Of a stretch of 59,224 nucleotides of DNA, positions 41,822 through 50,396 are shown in pieces (the stretch's first letter is position 1; each line of letters begins with the position of its first letter). The notes beneath the pieces were generated by a model. The model had not been told where the DNA came from. It searched no databases and saw nothing but the letters and a program-made list of their open reading frames with translations. This DNA is from Bacteroidota bacterium. GTDB lineage: Bacteria > Bacteroidota > Bacteroidia > 2-12-FULL-35-15. The translations under genes were made by a program, and so were the position numbers. The stretch covers positions 1 to 59,224 of the forward strand of contig JAJTCJ010000014.1 of assembly GCA_021323165.1 (NCBI GenBank). The letters run 5' to 3'.

Positions 41822-43198
41822 ATGAAAAAAGTAATCTGGCTTATTATTATCGGAGTTGTAGTCCTTATAACAGTGATCATTGCGAAGAGTTATTCAGGCG
41901 ATGAATCAATTCCGGTAACTGTTGAAAAAGTTCAAAAAAGAAATTTAACCGAAATGGTTTCTGCCAATGGTAAGATCCAACCGGAAGTAGAAGTTAAGAT
42001 CAGTTCGGATGTTTCAGGTGAGATCGTTGAGCTTTTTGTTAAAGAAGGAGACCATGTAAAAAAAGGTGATCTTCTTTGTAAGATCAATCCTCTTATCTAT
42101 GAATCAAATTCCAGCCGAATGGTTGCGATGCTGAATGGTTCAAAGGCAAATCTTGCAAATGCTCAGGCTCGACTGGAGCAGATCAAAGCCGCATTTGTTA
42201 ATGCAGAAGCTTCTTATCAGCGTAATAAAAAATTATTCGAACAAGGTGCAATTTCTCAATCTGATTTCGATGTTTCTAAAGCAACCTACGAAGGTGCAAA
42301 AGCTGATGTTAAAGGTGCAGAGGATAATGTAGATGCAGCAGAGTATAACGTAAAAAGCACAGAGGCTTCTTTAAAAGAAGCGAATGATAATCTTGCAAAA
42401 ACAAATATTTATTCTCCGGTTAACGGAACCATTTCCAAACTTAATAAAGAAAAAGGTGAGCGTGTTGTAGGTACAGCGCAAATGGAAGGAACCGAGATCA
42501 TGCGCCTGGCCAATTTAAATGAAATGGAAGTAAGTGTGGATGTTAATGAAAATGATATTGTACGTGTTCACAATGGTGATACTTCATTGATAGAAGTGGA
42601 CGCTTACATAGAAAGAAAGTTCAAAGGAATTGTTACTGAGATCGCAAATTCTGCTAATACTACAGGTGTTACAGCTGAACAGGTAACTAATTTCACTGTG
42701 AAGATCAGGATTCTTCAGGAATCATACAGTGATCTTATGAATGATAGAAATGTTGCTCCTTTCCGCCCGGGAATGAGTGCTACCGTAGATATACAAACAA
42801 AAAAAGCGTTGAATGTTCTTACGGTTCCGATTCAGTCAGTTACTACCCGTGCTGACAGCAGTGCGCTGGAAGGACATGAAAAGAAAAAAGGTGAAGGAGA
42901 TGGTGAAGAAGGAGAAGATGGTATTGTGATAAGAGACGAAAAAAGTGAAGCTGCTGAAAACGCAAAGGATTTGATCAAAGTGGAAGAATGTGTATTTATA
43001 ATGAATGAAGGAAAAGCTAAACTTGTAAAAGTAAAGACCGGAATACAGGATAATAATTACATTGAAATTAAATCAGGCCTCAAAGATGGTGACCAGGTTA
43101 TTTCAGGACCTTACAGTGCCATTGCCAAGCAATTAAAAGAAGGAACAGAGATCAAAAAGGTAGAAAAGGACGAATTGTTCAGCGGCAATAAAAAGTAA
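41822..43198 (+). CDS. HlyD/MacA-type periplasmic adaptor (membrane fusion) protein
   Basis: A 458-residue adaptor that joins an inner-membrane exporter to TolC. One N-terminal transmembrane helix (VIWLIIIGVVVLITVIIAKSY, residues 4-24) anchors it. The barrel-lipoyl region starts TVEKVQKRNLTEMVSANGKIQPEVEVKISSDVSGEIVELFVKEGDHVKKGDLLCKI (about 32-88), followed by a long coiled-coil hairpin (about 105-195), the second lipoyl half (TNIYSPVNGTISKLNKEKGERVVG) and beta-barrel domains. A charged, probably disordered insert (about 345-385, GHEKKKGEGDGEEGED) interrupts the membrane-proximal domain. Most similar in layout to MacA, whose partner MacB is an ABC transporter. No permease follows; tsaB is next. 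Confidence 0.92.
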   Translation: MKKVIWLIIIGVVVLITVIIAKSYSGDESIPVTVEKVQKRNLTEMVSANGKIQPEVEVKISSDVSGEIVELFVKEGDHVKKGDLLCKINPLIYESNSSRMVAMLNGSKANLANAQARLEQIKAAFVNAEASYQRNKKLFEQGAISQSDFDVSKATYEGAKADVKGAEDNVDAAEYNVKSTEASLKEANDNLAKTNIYSPVNGTISKLNKEKGERVVGTAQMEGTEIMRLANLNEMEVSVDVNENDIVRVHNGDTSLIEVDAYIERKFKGIVTEIANSANTTGVTAEQVTNFTVKIRILQESYSDLMNDRNVAPFRPGMSATVDIQTKKALNVLTVPIQSVTTRADSSALEGHEKKKGEGDGEEGEDGIVIRDEKSEAAENAKDLIKVEECVFIMNEGKAKLVKVKTGIQDNNYIEIKSGLKDGDQVISGPYSAIAKQLKEGTEIKKVEKDELFSGNKK

Positions 43199-43243
43199 TT
43201 TTAATCCAGAAGTACCGGCCTGATACAGTCATCATAAATATAA

Positions 43244-43939
43244 ATGGCACTCATTCTAAATCTTGAAACAGCAACCACAGCATGCAGTGTATCTCTTGCA
43301 CGAGATGGAAAACTGCTGGCTTTAAAAGAGCTGAATGCCGATTACACACATGCAGAAAATCTGACAATTTTTATTGAAGATGTTTTAAAAGAAGCGGGGT
43401 GTGAACTTCATTCACTTGATGCTATCGCAGTAAGCAAAGGTCCGGGATCATACACCGGCCTGCGTATCGGAGTGAGCACAGCCAAAGGATTATGCTATTC
43501 TCTTGATAAACCTCTGATTGCCTTAAATACACTAAGATCAATGGCCTTGGGAATTTTGACTTCCCGTAAAGATATGATCACCTCCTCCTCTTTACTCTGC
43601 CCGATGATAGATGCAAGAAGAATGGAAGTTTACTGCGCTGTTTTTGATGCCGCATGTAAAGAAATAAAGGAAACCGCAGCAGAAATCATTGAAGAGAATT
43701 CTTTCTTGGAATTATTAAAAGATCATCAGCTTATATTTTTTGGTGATGGGGCTGCTAAATGCAAAACAACATTTGAAGGTAATGCAAATGCTGTTTTTAT
43801 TGATAATATATATCCTTCTGCTAAAGACATGATCACAGCTTCAGAAGAAGTATTTTCTAAAAATATGTTTGAAGATGTCGCCTACTTCGAACCATTTTAC
43901 CTGAAGGACTTTGTGGCAGGAAAGAAAAAAGGAGAATAA
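43244..43939 (+). CDS. tsaB: tRNA threonylcarbamoyladenosine biosynthesis protein TsaB
   Basis: TsaB is the non-catalytic ASKHA-fold partner of TsaD in making t6A at position 37 of ANN-decoding tRNAs. The 231-residue sequence starts ALILNLETATTACSVSLARDGKLLALKEL and carries DAIAVSKGPGSYTGLRIGVSTAKGLCYSLDKPLIALNTL (about 59-97), the family signature, and a divergent C-terminal domain ending FEPFYLKDFVAGKKKGE. The zinc-binding histidines of TsaD are absent, as expected for TsaB. It lies 45 bases after the adaptor gene. Translation initiation has no visible Shine-Dalgarno site, as is usual here. Confidence 0.95.
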   Translation: MALILNLETATTACSVSLARDGKLLALKELNADYTHAENLTIFIEDVLKEAGCELHSLDAIAVSKGPGSYTGLRIGVSTAKGLCYSLDKPLIALNTLRSMALGILTSRKDMITSSSLLCPMIDARRMEVYCAVFDAACKEIKETAAEIIEENSFLELLKDHQLIFFGDGAAKCKTTFEGNANAVFIDNIYPSAKDMITASEEVFSKNMFEDVAYFEPFYLKDFVAGKKKGE

Positions 43940-43985
43940 AAGTTATCCTAAATTAAAGATCACTGACAACCAAATACTTTGTACC

Positions 43986-45128
43986 ATGTTAAGAAAACTT
44001 ATTTCACATCAGATCATTTTATTTTTTCTTGTGATATCAATCCCCGGCTCTGCTCAGTTCACCGGAGTTTATACAGGCAAGCCTCGCTTTGATATTCTTG
44101 TTAAAAGAAACAACATCGCTATCGGTACAATAAATATAGAATTGTTTCCAACCATCGCTCCTTTGCATACAAGAAATTTCGACAGCCTTGTAAGTGAACA
44201 GTTTTATGACAGCACGGCTTTTCATCGTGTTATTCCGGGATTCATGATCCAGGGCGGTGACCCAAACTCCAGAAGCGGACCAATCTCTACCTGGGGATAC
44301 GGTGATCCTTCTCAGCCCACCGTTAATGCGGAATTCAGCACAGCGAAACATCTTCGCGGAATACTTTCTGCCGCAAGAGATGCAGATACAAACAGTGCGA
44401 ATTCACAATTCTTTATATGCGTTGCAGCAGCATCATGGCTGAACGGACAATATTCAGTTTACGGAAAGGTAACAGGCGGAATGAACATTGTTGATACCAT
44501 TGTTAATTCTCCCAGAGATGCAAATGATAATCCACTTCAGAAGATAGAAATGTTTATTACGCGAAACGGCTCCAATGATACAATACCAAATGCACCGCTT
44601 CTGAACCTTCCTGCATCGGGTTCTTTGGTGACCGGCACAAGCAAATTATTAAGATGGTATACCGTAAGTGATGCGATCATATATCATCTGGAAGTTTCAA
44701 CAGATTCCTTATTTACAACACTGCACAAATCCATTAAACTTTCATCGATCGCTAATACAGTTGCGAATTTAAGTCCGGCCACAACTTACTACTGGAGAGT
44801 AAGATCTAATAATGGCGGTCATTTCAGCGCATATTCCCAGGTGTGGAACTTTAACACGAGCAGTGGTGTCGGAATTGATTCTTTTAACGAACCGTTAACA
44901 GACATAATTGTTTCACCGAATCCATCGCAGGGAGAATTTGTTTTTTCAAATTTAAAATCAGGAAACAAAATAGAGATCTATGACATTACCGGAAAGCTGA
45001 TTAATAGCTCCACGGTAGCTGGCGAAACCGGATCTGTTGATCTGAGTGGAAAAAGCAAAGGATTCTATTTCTATAAAATTATTGAAGGAAGAAATGCGAT
45101 ACATCAGGGAAAATTGATCATTCAATAA
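43986..45128 (+). CDS. T9SS-exported cyclophilin-type peptidyl-prolyl isomerase
   Basis: A 380-residue protein. The signal peptide (ILFFLVISIPGSAQ) is followed by a cyclophilin domain (about 30-200): IGTINIELFPTIAPLHTRNF, the catalytic arginine and core FHRVIPGFMIQGGDPNSRSG, ARDADTNSANSQFFICVAAASWLNGQYSVYGKV. A fibronectin-III-like domain (about 205-300, LLRWYTVSDAIIYHLEVSTDS to TTYYWRVRSNNG) comes next, then a type A sorting domain (about 310-380, VSPNPSQGEFVFSN to GFYFYKI). The start at 43986 is chosen because it gives a signal peptide; the frame is open further upstream into tsaB. A surface- or medium-located isomerase fused to an adhesion-like domain is uncommon. Confidence 0.9.
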   Translation: MLRKLISHQIILFFLVISIPGSAQFTGVYTGKPRFDILVKRNNIAIGTINIELFPTIAPLHTRNFDSLVSEQFYDSTAFHRVIPGFMIQGGDPNSRSGPISTWGYGDPSQPTVNAEFSTAKHLRGILSAARDADTNSANSQFFICVAAASWLNGQYSVYGKVTGGMNIVDTIVNSPRDANDNPLQKIEMFITRNGSNDTIPNAPLLNLPASGSLVTGTSKLLRWYTVSDAIIYHLEVSTDSLFTTLHKSIKLSSIANTVANLSPATTYYWRVRSNNGGHFSAYSQVWNFNTSSGVGIDSFNEPLTDIIVSPNPSQGEFVFSNLKSGNKIEIYDITGKLINSSTVAGETGSVDLSGKSKGFYFYKIIEGRNAIHQGKLIIQ

Positions 45129-45134
45129 CAACTA

Positions 45135-45312
45135 TTAGTAAAAAGTATAAGCGTATTTCACTATTCCGATCGAAACAATTTTTCGAAAATGTATTGTTTA
45201 TGTAACAGGTTGAATTCACTCAATGTAGAATTTTTTATGCTGTTATATTCAATTGATTTATCTCTATTCCCCTCTCTAATATTACCGCTGGCATAAAATT
45301 TTACCATTTTAT
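45135..45312 (-). pseudogene. Decayed C-terminal fragment of the hypothetical gene at 47284-48267
   Basis: Read on the minus strand, this gap encodes a C-terminal end IVSIGIVKYAYTFY-stop that nearly repeats the ASIGIVKYAYTYY-stop of the gene at 47284. Upstream, in a frame shifted at a run of A near 45176-45180, the codons give NSIKNSTLSEFNLLHKQYIFEK, alignable with NEISYLFDEFTKLVKSHVDRDFKN of the intact gene. The remnant has no complete 5' part. The DNA of the two ends (45145-45177 and 47294-47326) matches at 27 of 33 positions. The intact T9SS gene at 45326 lies between the copies. Confidence 0.7.
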
Positions 45313-45325
45313 TAAAAGCTAGCGC

Positions 45326-47290
45326 ATGAAAAAATTCATACTCTTTTTTGGACTTAATATACCATTGTTACTAACTGCACAATGGACGCAAGGAACCGGC
45401 CTTTTTGGCGGTCCAATAATGCATTTGAAAGATTTAGGATCGACAATAATTGCTTCTTCGTATGTAGGAGGATGTTACATTTCTACGGATACAGGAAATA
45501 CCTGGCAGCAAACAAACCTTAAAAATAAAAATATATACCGTGTCTTAAAAAACGGAAATTATCTAATAGCATGTGGTCCATATAAAGATTACAGTAGTTC
45601 TGATAACTTCCAGACTTATACTATTCAACCGCGTAGTTTTGAAAATATATTTTCTATACAGGGAGCTTTATATACTAACACATACGCTGGCGTTTACCAA
45701 TCAACTGATTCAGGCTTAAGTTATCATTCTATTCAAGGAATTGGAAACTTCAATATTCTGCAGGAGCGGAATAATATTGTATATAAAGGTACTTCTAATG
45801 GTCTTTTTTCTTCCTCTGATAGTATGCAAACCTGGCAAAGAATAGATTCCGGCTTTTCTTCTTCAAACATTATAAGTCTTAATGTTGATGATTCAATAAT
45901 TATAGCCGGCACGGCTTCGGGAGCGTATAGGTTTAATAATGGAGCCTGGAATCCGGTAGGTAGTCAAGGAAGAATTGAATGTTTGATTAAATACAATAAT
46001 AAAATATTACTTCATAATTCCGATACTGATGCTATTTATATTTCTTCTGATCAGGGAATAACATGGGCTGTGATTTATTCAAACAATAATTATGAGAATA
46101 TTTCAAGCATAACTACTCATCAAGGATGTATATTCATTTGTGATGACCGTGGTATCCGGAAAAGTATTGATGAAGGACTAAGTTGGTCAGTTTCAAATAA
46201 CAACATATCAACAAATAAGATTTATAGTATTATTGGTAATTCCACCTCTGTCTTTGCTGGAAGTCCACGCTATGGAATTTGGAGGTCAGTGGATCAAGGT
46301 AACTCATGGCTATTAGTTCATGCTGCTCCATCAATTTGGACTGCAGTTGACGAAATTACAACAGATGAAGACACTATTTGTGCTGTTCAGCGGAATCTTC
46401 TTATTTCAAAAGACAACGGCAATAGCTGGAGCAGTTATTTACAAGGAAAAACGTTGATGTCTGCCGCCAAAAAGGGTAATCACATTTGTGCTTCAGATGT
46501 TTGGGGAAATATTTATTTCTCATCTGATGGCGGTAATACATGGGACTCTCTTCATACCACATTGTCGATGTATTTCTCGTCAATGACTTTTCATGGAAAT
46601 ATCTTAGTTGCAGTAGGAGGAGGAAATACGAACGGTACTTTCCGATCATATAATTATGGCGCTTCATGGCAGATAGCTGAACCGAACTTGAATAGTATAA
46701 AGATTAGCAGTTTAGAAGGGAAGTTATATGCTTGTGCTTATCAGGGAGGCCTCTACGTATCTAACAATAACGGTTCAAGTTGGCAACAACTTTTTCCGGA
46801 TGGACAATTATATGGAAAGGATGTCGCAGTGAGAGGTCAGGAGATATGGTTTGCAAATTCAGGTATAGGTGTATTGTATTCTCCTGATTACGGAGTTACT
46901 TGGGATACAATAAGTCCCGATTGTACTAATGAAGTACATGGTTTGTATTCAAATGGCAATTACGTATTTGCAGCAACACCTCTTTCTGTTTGGAATTATT
47001 CTATAGCAACAGCAACCAGCACTTCTGAAAACTTTTCTGGAATAGAACCAAATGCTGTTAATTTATTTCCAAATCCTGCTCAAAATGAGTTTAGAATTAG
47101 TTTTAATAAACCAATAAGAGGACTTTTAAAAATATACAATTCTATTGGTGAACTTGTTTTCCAGGATGATATAAACGGCACCAAGGAACTCTCTTTAAAT
47201 CTTAAAGGAAGAAATACCGGAATTTACTTTATTGAAATTAATTTAGAAGACACTAAAATATATAAAAAGATAGCCTGGACTAATCAATAA
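45326..47290 (+). CDS. T9SS-exported BNR/sortilin-like beta-propeller protein
   Basis: A 654-residue secreted protein. After a signal peptide (FILFFGLNIPLLLTAQ) it consists of repeated BNR/Asp-box blades (about 25-560): CYISTDTGNTWQQ, GVYQSTDSGLSYHS, AIYISSDQGITWAV, GIRKSIDEGLSWSV, GIWRSVDQGNSWLL, NIYFSSDGGNTWDS, GLYVSNNNGSSWQQ and VLYSPDYGVTWD. The consensus SxDxGxTW is the Asp-box of VPS10/sialidase-type propellers. The C terminus (about 575-654, NLFPNPAQNEFRISF to TGIYFIEI) is a type A T9SS sorting domain. The ligand is unknown. The stop overlaps the end of the convergent gene by seven bases. Confidence 0.88.
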   Translation: MKKFILFFGLNIPLLLTAQWTQGTGLFGGPIMHLKDLGSTIIASSYVGGCYISTDTGNTWQQTNLKNKNIYRVLKNGNYLIACGPYKDYSSSDNFQTYTIQPRSFENIFSIQGALYTNTYAGVYQSTDSGLSYHSIQGIGNFNILQERNNIVYKGTSNGLFSSSDSMQTWQRIDSGFSSSNIISLNVDDSIIIAGTASGAYRFNNGAWNPVGSQGRIECLIKYNNKILLHNSDTDAIYISSDQGITWAVIYSNNNYENISSITTHQGCIFICDDRGIRKSIDEGLSWSVSNNNISTNKIYSIIGNSTSVFAGSPRYGIWRSVDQGNSWLLVHAAPSIWTAVDEITTDEDTICAVQRNLLISKDNGNSWSSYLQGKTLMSAAKKGNHICASDVWGNIYFSSDGGNTWDSLHTTLSMYFSSMTFHGNILVAVGGGNTNGTFRSYNYGASWQIAEPNLNSIKISSLEGKLYACAYQGGLYVSNNNGSSWQQLFPDGQLYGKDVAVRGQEIWFANSGIGVLYSPDYGVTWDTISPDCTNEVHGLYSNGNYVFAATPLSVWNYSIATATSTSENFSGIEPNAVNLFPNPAQNEFRISFNKPIRGLLKIYNSIGELVFQDDINGTKELSLNLKGRNTGIYFIEINLEDTKIYKKIAWTNQ

Positions 47291-48267
47291 TACGTATAAG
47301 CGTACTTTACAATGCCAATCGAAGCATTTTTAAAATCACGGTCTACATGTGATTTAACCAGCTTTGTGAATTCATCAAAAAGATAGCTGATCTCATTTAA
47401 TATAACGGCATCCTTGAGCTTCTTTTCGGTGATAAGATGATTGTTAGCATCATAATCAAAAGTACTTTCCTGCTTAAGTTCTCCGCTTTCGTTTGTTTTC
47501 AGGATTCTTCGGATAAGATTTCCATTGTTGGCATATTCATACAATCCTTCCTGATGCATCCAACTTACAATAAAATCATAGCTTTCCGAAAGCTTGTTGC
47601 CTTTTGCATCATAATTTATAATTCCTTTTTTGTATTCGCGGCCTTCATCATTAAAACACTTTTTCTTCACCTGGGTAGGTGTAAGATTTTCGTAGCTGAA
47701 AGTTTCAGAAGATAATATAGTTTGTACTCCGAGCTTAAATACATTTTTGTTCTCACTGATGTTGGTTTCCCTGCAATGCATTTCCCGCTTTATCTTTCCT
47801 TTATCATCATATTCATAATAATAGGCATCATAATAGTCTCCGGAGCGGGACCGTTTAAGAATCACTCTATCAAGAAGATCATAAAAAACACTTGTAAAGA
47901 TCGTATCATTTACAAATTTAAGAACGGTTTTGGTGGTGGCAGGACGAACGACTTTTCCGCGCTTCTTTAAAGCAGGGACATCAACTTCAGTTGCCTGAAC
48001 GCGGTTTAAGATCGTATAATAATAACGGCTTACTCTGCCTTCCTCATCAAATTCAAACCCTTGAGTAGCATCTTTATCTACAATAATTTTTCCATCCGGC
48101 TTATCAACTATATCAAGAACAATTGTTTTAACCTTATTCTTTTTTATGATCTCAGGATTAAAATTGATCGGTCCCACGTTAATGTCGACAGGCTTGGTAC
48201 TGATCAGTTGTGCCCGGCAGTTTAATAAAGTAAAAATGAAGAAGAATAATAAAAGATGCTTTTTCAA
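47284..48267 (-). CDS. Secreted hypothetical protein with YD-like repeats
   Basis: A 327-residue protein with signal peptide (LLLFFFIFTLLNCRAQ). The rest contains tyrosine- and glycine/lysine-rich strands in a pattern typical of RHS/YD-like repeats in Bacteroidota: FDEEGRVSRYYYTI, YYYEYDDKGKIKREMHC, CFNDEGREYKKGIINYDAKGNKLSESYDF, YEYANNGNLIRRIL, FDYDANNHLITEKKL. These resemble 'YDxxGN' units found in many exported proteins, but not the long toxins. The C terminus SIGIVKYAYTYY recurs in a broken fragment at 45135-45312. I do not know its function. It ends inside the 3' end of the BNR gene. Confidence 0.65.
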   Translation of the reverse strand: MKKHLLLFFFIFTLLNCRAQLISTKPVDINVGPINFNPEIIKKNKVKTIVLDIVDKPDGKIIVDKDATQGFEFDEEGRVSRYYYTILNRVQATEVDVPALKKRGKVVRPATTKTVLKFVNDTIFTSVFYDLLDRVILKRSRSGDYYDAYYYEYDDKGKIKREMHCRETNISENKNVFKLGVQTILSSETFSYENLTPTQVKKKCFNDEGREYKKGIINYDAKGNKLSESYDFIVSWMHQEGLYEYANNGNLIRRILKTNESGELKQESTFDYDANNHLITEKKLKDAVILNEISYLFDEFTKLVKSHVDRDFKNASIGIVKYAYTYY

Positions 48268-48330
48268 AAAATCAAATGGTTATTTATAAAACTTCTCAGG
48301 GGTATTCATTAATACCTCTAAAAAAACAAA

Positions 48331-49707
48331 TTACTTTTTACTCAGATCAGCAAAGTTCTTATAGAAATACGGAATGGTTTCAATCCCTTTTAAATAATTG
48401 AAAACACCATAATGTTCGTTTGGTGAATGAATAGCATCAGAATCAAGGCCGAAGCCCATCAATACTGAATCTAATCCAAGCTCCGATTTAAACATTGCTA
48501 CAATAGGAATACTTCCTCCGCTGCGAACAGGCACCGGCTTTTTTCCAAAAGTTGTTTCCATAGCCATGCTTGCTGCTTTGTAAGCAACAGACGTGCTTGG
48601 TGTAACAACCGGTTCACCGCCATGATGAGGAGTGACTTTTACTTTTACAGAAGGAGGTGCAATGCTTTCAAAATATTTCGCAAACAATTCGGTGATCTTA
48701 TCGCTGTTCTGATGTGGAACCAAACGCATGGAGATCTTCGCGTATGCTTTTGAAGCAATTACCGTTTTAGCACCTTCACCTGTATAACCGCCCCAGATAC
48801 CGTTCACATCAAGAGTAGGACGAATAGAATTACGTTCGTTTGTTGAAAAACCTTCTTCACCGTGGATATCAGAAAGATTCAATGCTTTTTTATATTCATC
48901 AAGGTTGAAAGGAGCTTTTGCCATTTCCGCACGCTCTTCAGCTGTAAGCACCTCAACATCATCATAAAATCCCGGGATAGCAATATGGTTCTTATCGTCC
49001 TTCATTTTCGCGATCATCTCACAAAGGATGTTTATAGGATTTGCAACTGCACCACCGTATAACCCTGAGTGAAGATCACGGTTAGGACCCGTCACCTCAA
49101 CTTCAACATAACTTAATCCACGCAAACCAACAGTAATTGAAGGAATGTCATTTGCAATGATGCCTGTATCAGAGATCACGATCACATCCGATTTTAATTT
49201 TTCTTTATTCGCCTTTACAAATATTCCAAGATTTGTTGAACCAACTTCTTCTTCTCCTTCTATCATGAACTTCACATTACAAGGCAATGTATTGGTACGC
49301 ATCATTAACTCAAATGCTTTTACATGCATATACATTTGTCCTTTATCATCGCATGCACCGCGGGCATAAATCTTCCCGTCTTTGATCACAGGCTCAAACG
49401 GGCCCGAAACCCATAATTCAATAGGATCTGCAGGCTGCACATCATAGTGGCCATAAACAAGCACAGTTGGTAATTTAGGATCAATGATCTTTTCTCCGTA
49501 AACAATCGGATAACCTGCTGTTGAACAGATCTCAACATTATCAGCACCTGCCGCTATCAAATTGATCTTGATCGCTTCAGCTGTTTTAATAACATCATTT
49601 TTATATTTAGGATCAGCGCTTACAGAAGGAATTCTTAAAAGCTCAAACAATTCCTCTAAAAATCTGTCTTTGTTTGCTTCGATATACTCGTTGATTACTT
49701 TGCTCAT
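48331..49707 (-). CDS. M20 family metallopeptidase (dipeptidase)
   Basis: A 458-residue zinc aminoacyl-dipeptidase of the M20 family. The metal-binding and catalytic sites are visible: TVLVYGHYDVQPADPIELW (about 79-97, His and Asp), ARGACDDKGQMYMHVKA (about 115-131, Asp) and MIEGEEEVGS (about 145-154, Glu pair), then DTGIIANDIPSITVGLRGLSY with VEVTGPNRDLHSGLYGGAVANP (the lid/dimerisation domain) and a final DAIHSPNEHYGVFNYLKG. By sequence it resembles CNDP-like or 'dipeptidase' M20 members. I start at ATG 49707 rather than at the upstream TTG. It is a single gene with a CACCTTTG -7-like box about 20 bases upstream of the start. Confidence 0.93.
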   Translation of the reverse strand: MSKVINEYIEANKDRFLEELFELLRIPSVSADPKYKNDVIKTAEAIKINLIAAGADNVEICSTAGYPIVYGEKIIDPKLPTVLVYGHYDVQPADPIELWVSGPFEPVIKDGKIYARGACDDKGQMYMHVKAFELMMRTNTLPCNVKFMIEGEEEVGSTNLGIFVKANKEKLKSDVIVISDTGIIANDIPSITVGLRGLSYVEVEVTGPNRDLHSGLYGGAVANPINILCEMIAKMKDDKNHIAIPGFYDDVEVLTAEERAEMAKAPFNLDEYKKALNLSDIHGEEGFSTNERNSIRPTLDVNGIWGGYTGEGAKTVIASKAYAKISMRLVPHQNSDKITELFAKYFESIAPPSVKVKVTPHHGGEPVVTPSTSVAYKAASMAMETTFGKKPVPVRSGGSIPIVAMFKSELGLDSVLMGFGLDSDAIHSPNEHYGVFNYLKGIETIPYFYKNFADLSKK

Positions 49708-49820
49708 CTGATTATTTTTTTGGGATTTTTGGTGGCACAAAGGTGCAATTAATATTGAAATCTGAGGCCCGAAATTGAAAATTTATTGATGAGCTTTTCG
49801 AGATATATTTTTAATAGAAC

Positions 49821-49849
49821 CGTCATCCCGTGCTCCGACACGGGATCTT
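49821..49849 (-). repeat. AAGATCCCG...CGGGATGAC palindromic element
   Basis: Minus-strand bases AAGATCCCGTG-loop-CACGGGATGACG form an 8-bp perfect stem ATCCCGTG/CACGGGAT with a six-base loop. The flanking AAG and GACG/GACC match those of the tandem elements at 41711-41744 and 41769-41797, placing it in the same family. Confidence 0.6.
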
Positions 49850-49852
49850 CAT

Positions 49853-49957
49853 TAATGATAGCAGAATCCAATCTATAGTTCTGATAAACAAGATAAAAAA
49901 TAGGTTATTCAATCCTCCTGCCCCCTTTTAAATGGGGATTCGATTCTGCTATCATTA
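49853..49957. repeat. Perfect 16-bp inverted repeat element of 105 bases
   Basis: TAATGATAGCAGAATC at 49853-49868 is repeated exactly in inverted form, GATTCTGCTATCATTA, at 49942-49957. The 73-base interior contains CCCCCTTTTAAATGGGG and no open frame. The size and long perfect ends resemble a miniature inverted-repeat element, although no target-site duplication is evident. Confidence 0.5.
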
Positions 49958-50147
49958 CGCCATCCTTACACACAGAATCATATTTTTATCTTAACCGCGA
50001 AGCCATCATAACACACACAGCTATCATTTTTAATCATAACGATCTGTGGAAATCTGCGTTCCATTAAATTCCGGCTCCTGTCCAGTTATTTTTTCTCGAG
50101 CTCCATTCATTATCCTTCTGGGTTCCATTAAATACAGGCCTCCGCTC

Positions 50148-50196
50148 AGATCCTTCGATCCCGAATCAAGTTCGGGACAGGCAAGTTCAGGATGAC
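50148..50196 (+). repeat. Nested palindrome of the GATCC...GGATGACC family
   Basis: ATCCT near the start pairs with AGGAT near the end, and inside them TCCCGAA pairs with TTCGGGA across TCAAG. The GGATGACC end matches the elements at 41.7 kb and 49.8 kb, with an extra inner hairpin. Confidence 0.5.
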
Positions 50197-50396
50197 CCGC
50201 ACACTAACTTCAAAAATCTCTGCTTTTTACTTTCCTTCAAAAGATTATTTACTATATTTACTTATTAAACATTATGTATCAATACCAATTCATCTTGTTT
50301 ATGTTTTCCGGGTATGTATAAAAGTTTAATGATAACGTCCCCAAGCCACCTTAGGAAAAAAAGTTCAAATCATCCCCTAATTTGAATGAAGCCTGA

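Larger units (their letters stand above)
49741..50396. repeat. Repeat-rich non-coding block
   Basis: About 655 bases with no plausible gene but several repeat types. These are: a CGTCATCCCG-type palindrome (49821-49849); a perfect 16-bp inverted repeat (49853-49868 and 49942-49957) around 73 bases; GTTCCATTAAAT direct repeats (50058-50069 and 50122-50133); and a nested palindrome TCCCGAA/TTCGGGA within ATCCT/AGGAT (50148-50196). The last 60 bases before 50397 are AT-rich and presumably hold the promoter of the PKD protein gene. This looks like a landing site for small interspersed elements. Confidence 0.6.

Noticed and set aside
43911-43985. Extension of the cyclophilin gene into the end of tsaB.
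   Set aside because: The upstream start is TTG inside tsaB and would bury the signal peptide behind a charged extension.
48300-48318. GGTATT/AATACC hairpin after the M20 peptidase as a terminator.
   Set aside because: The stem is only six A/T-rich pairs and lacks a proper T-tract on the transcript side; too weak to call.
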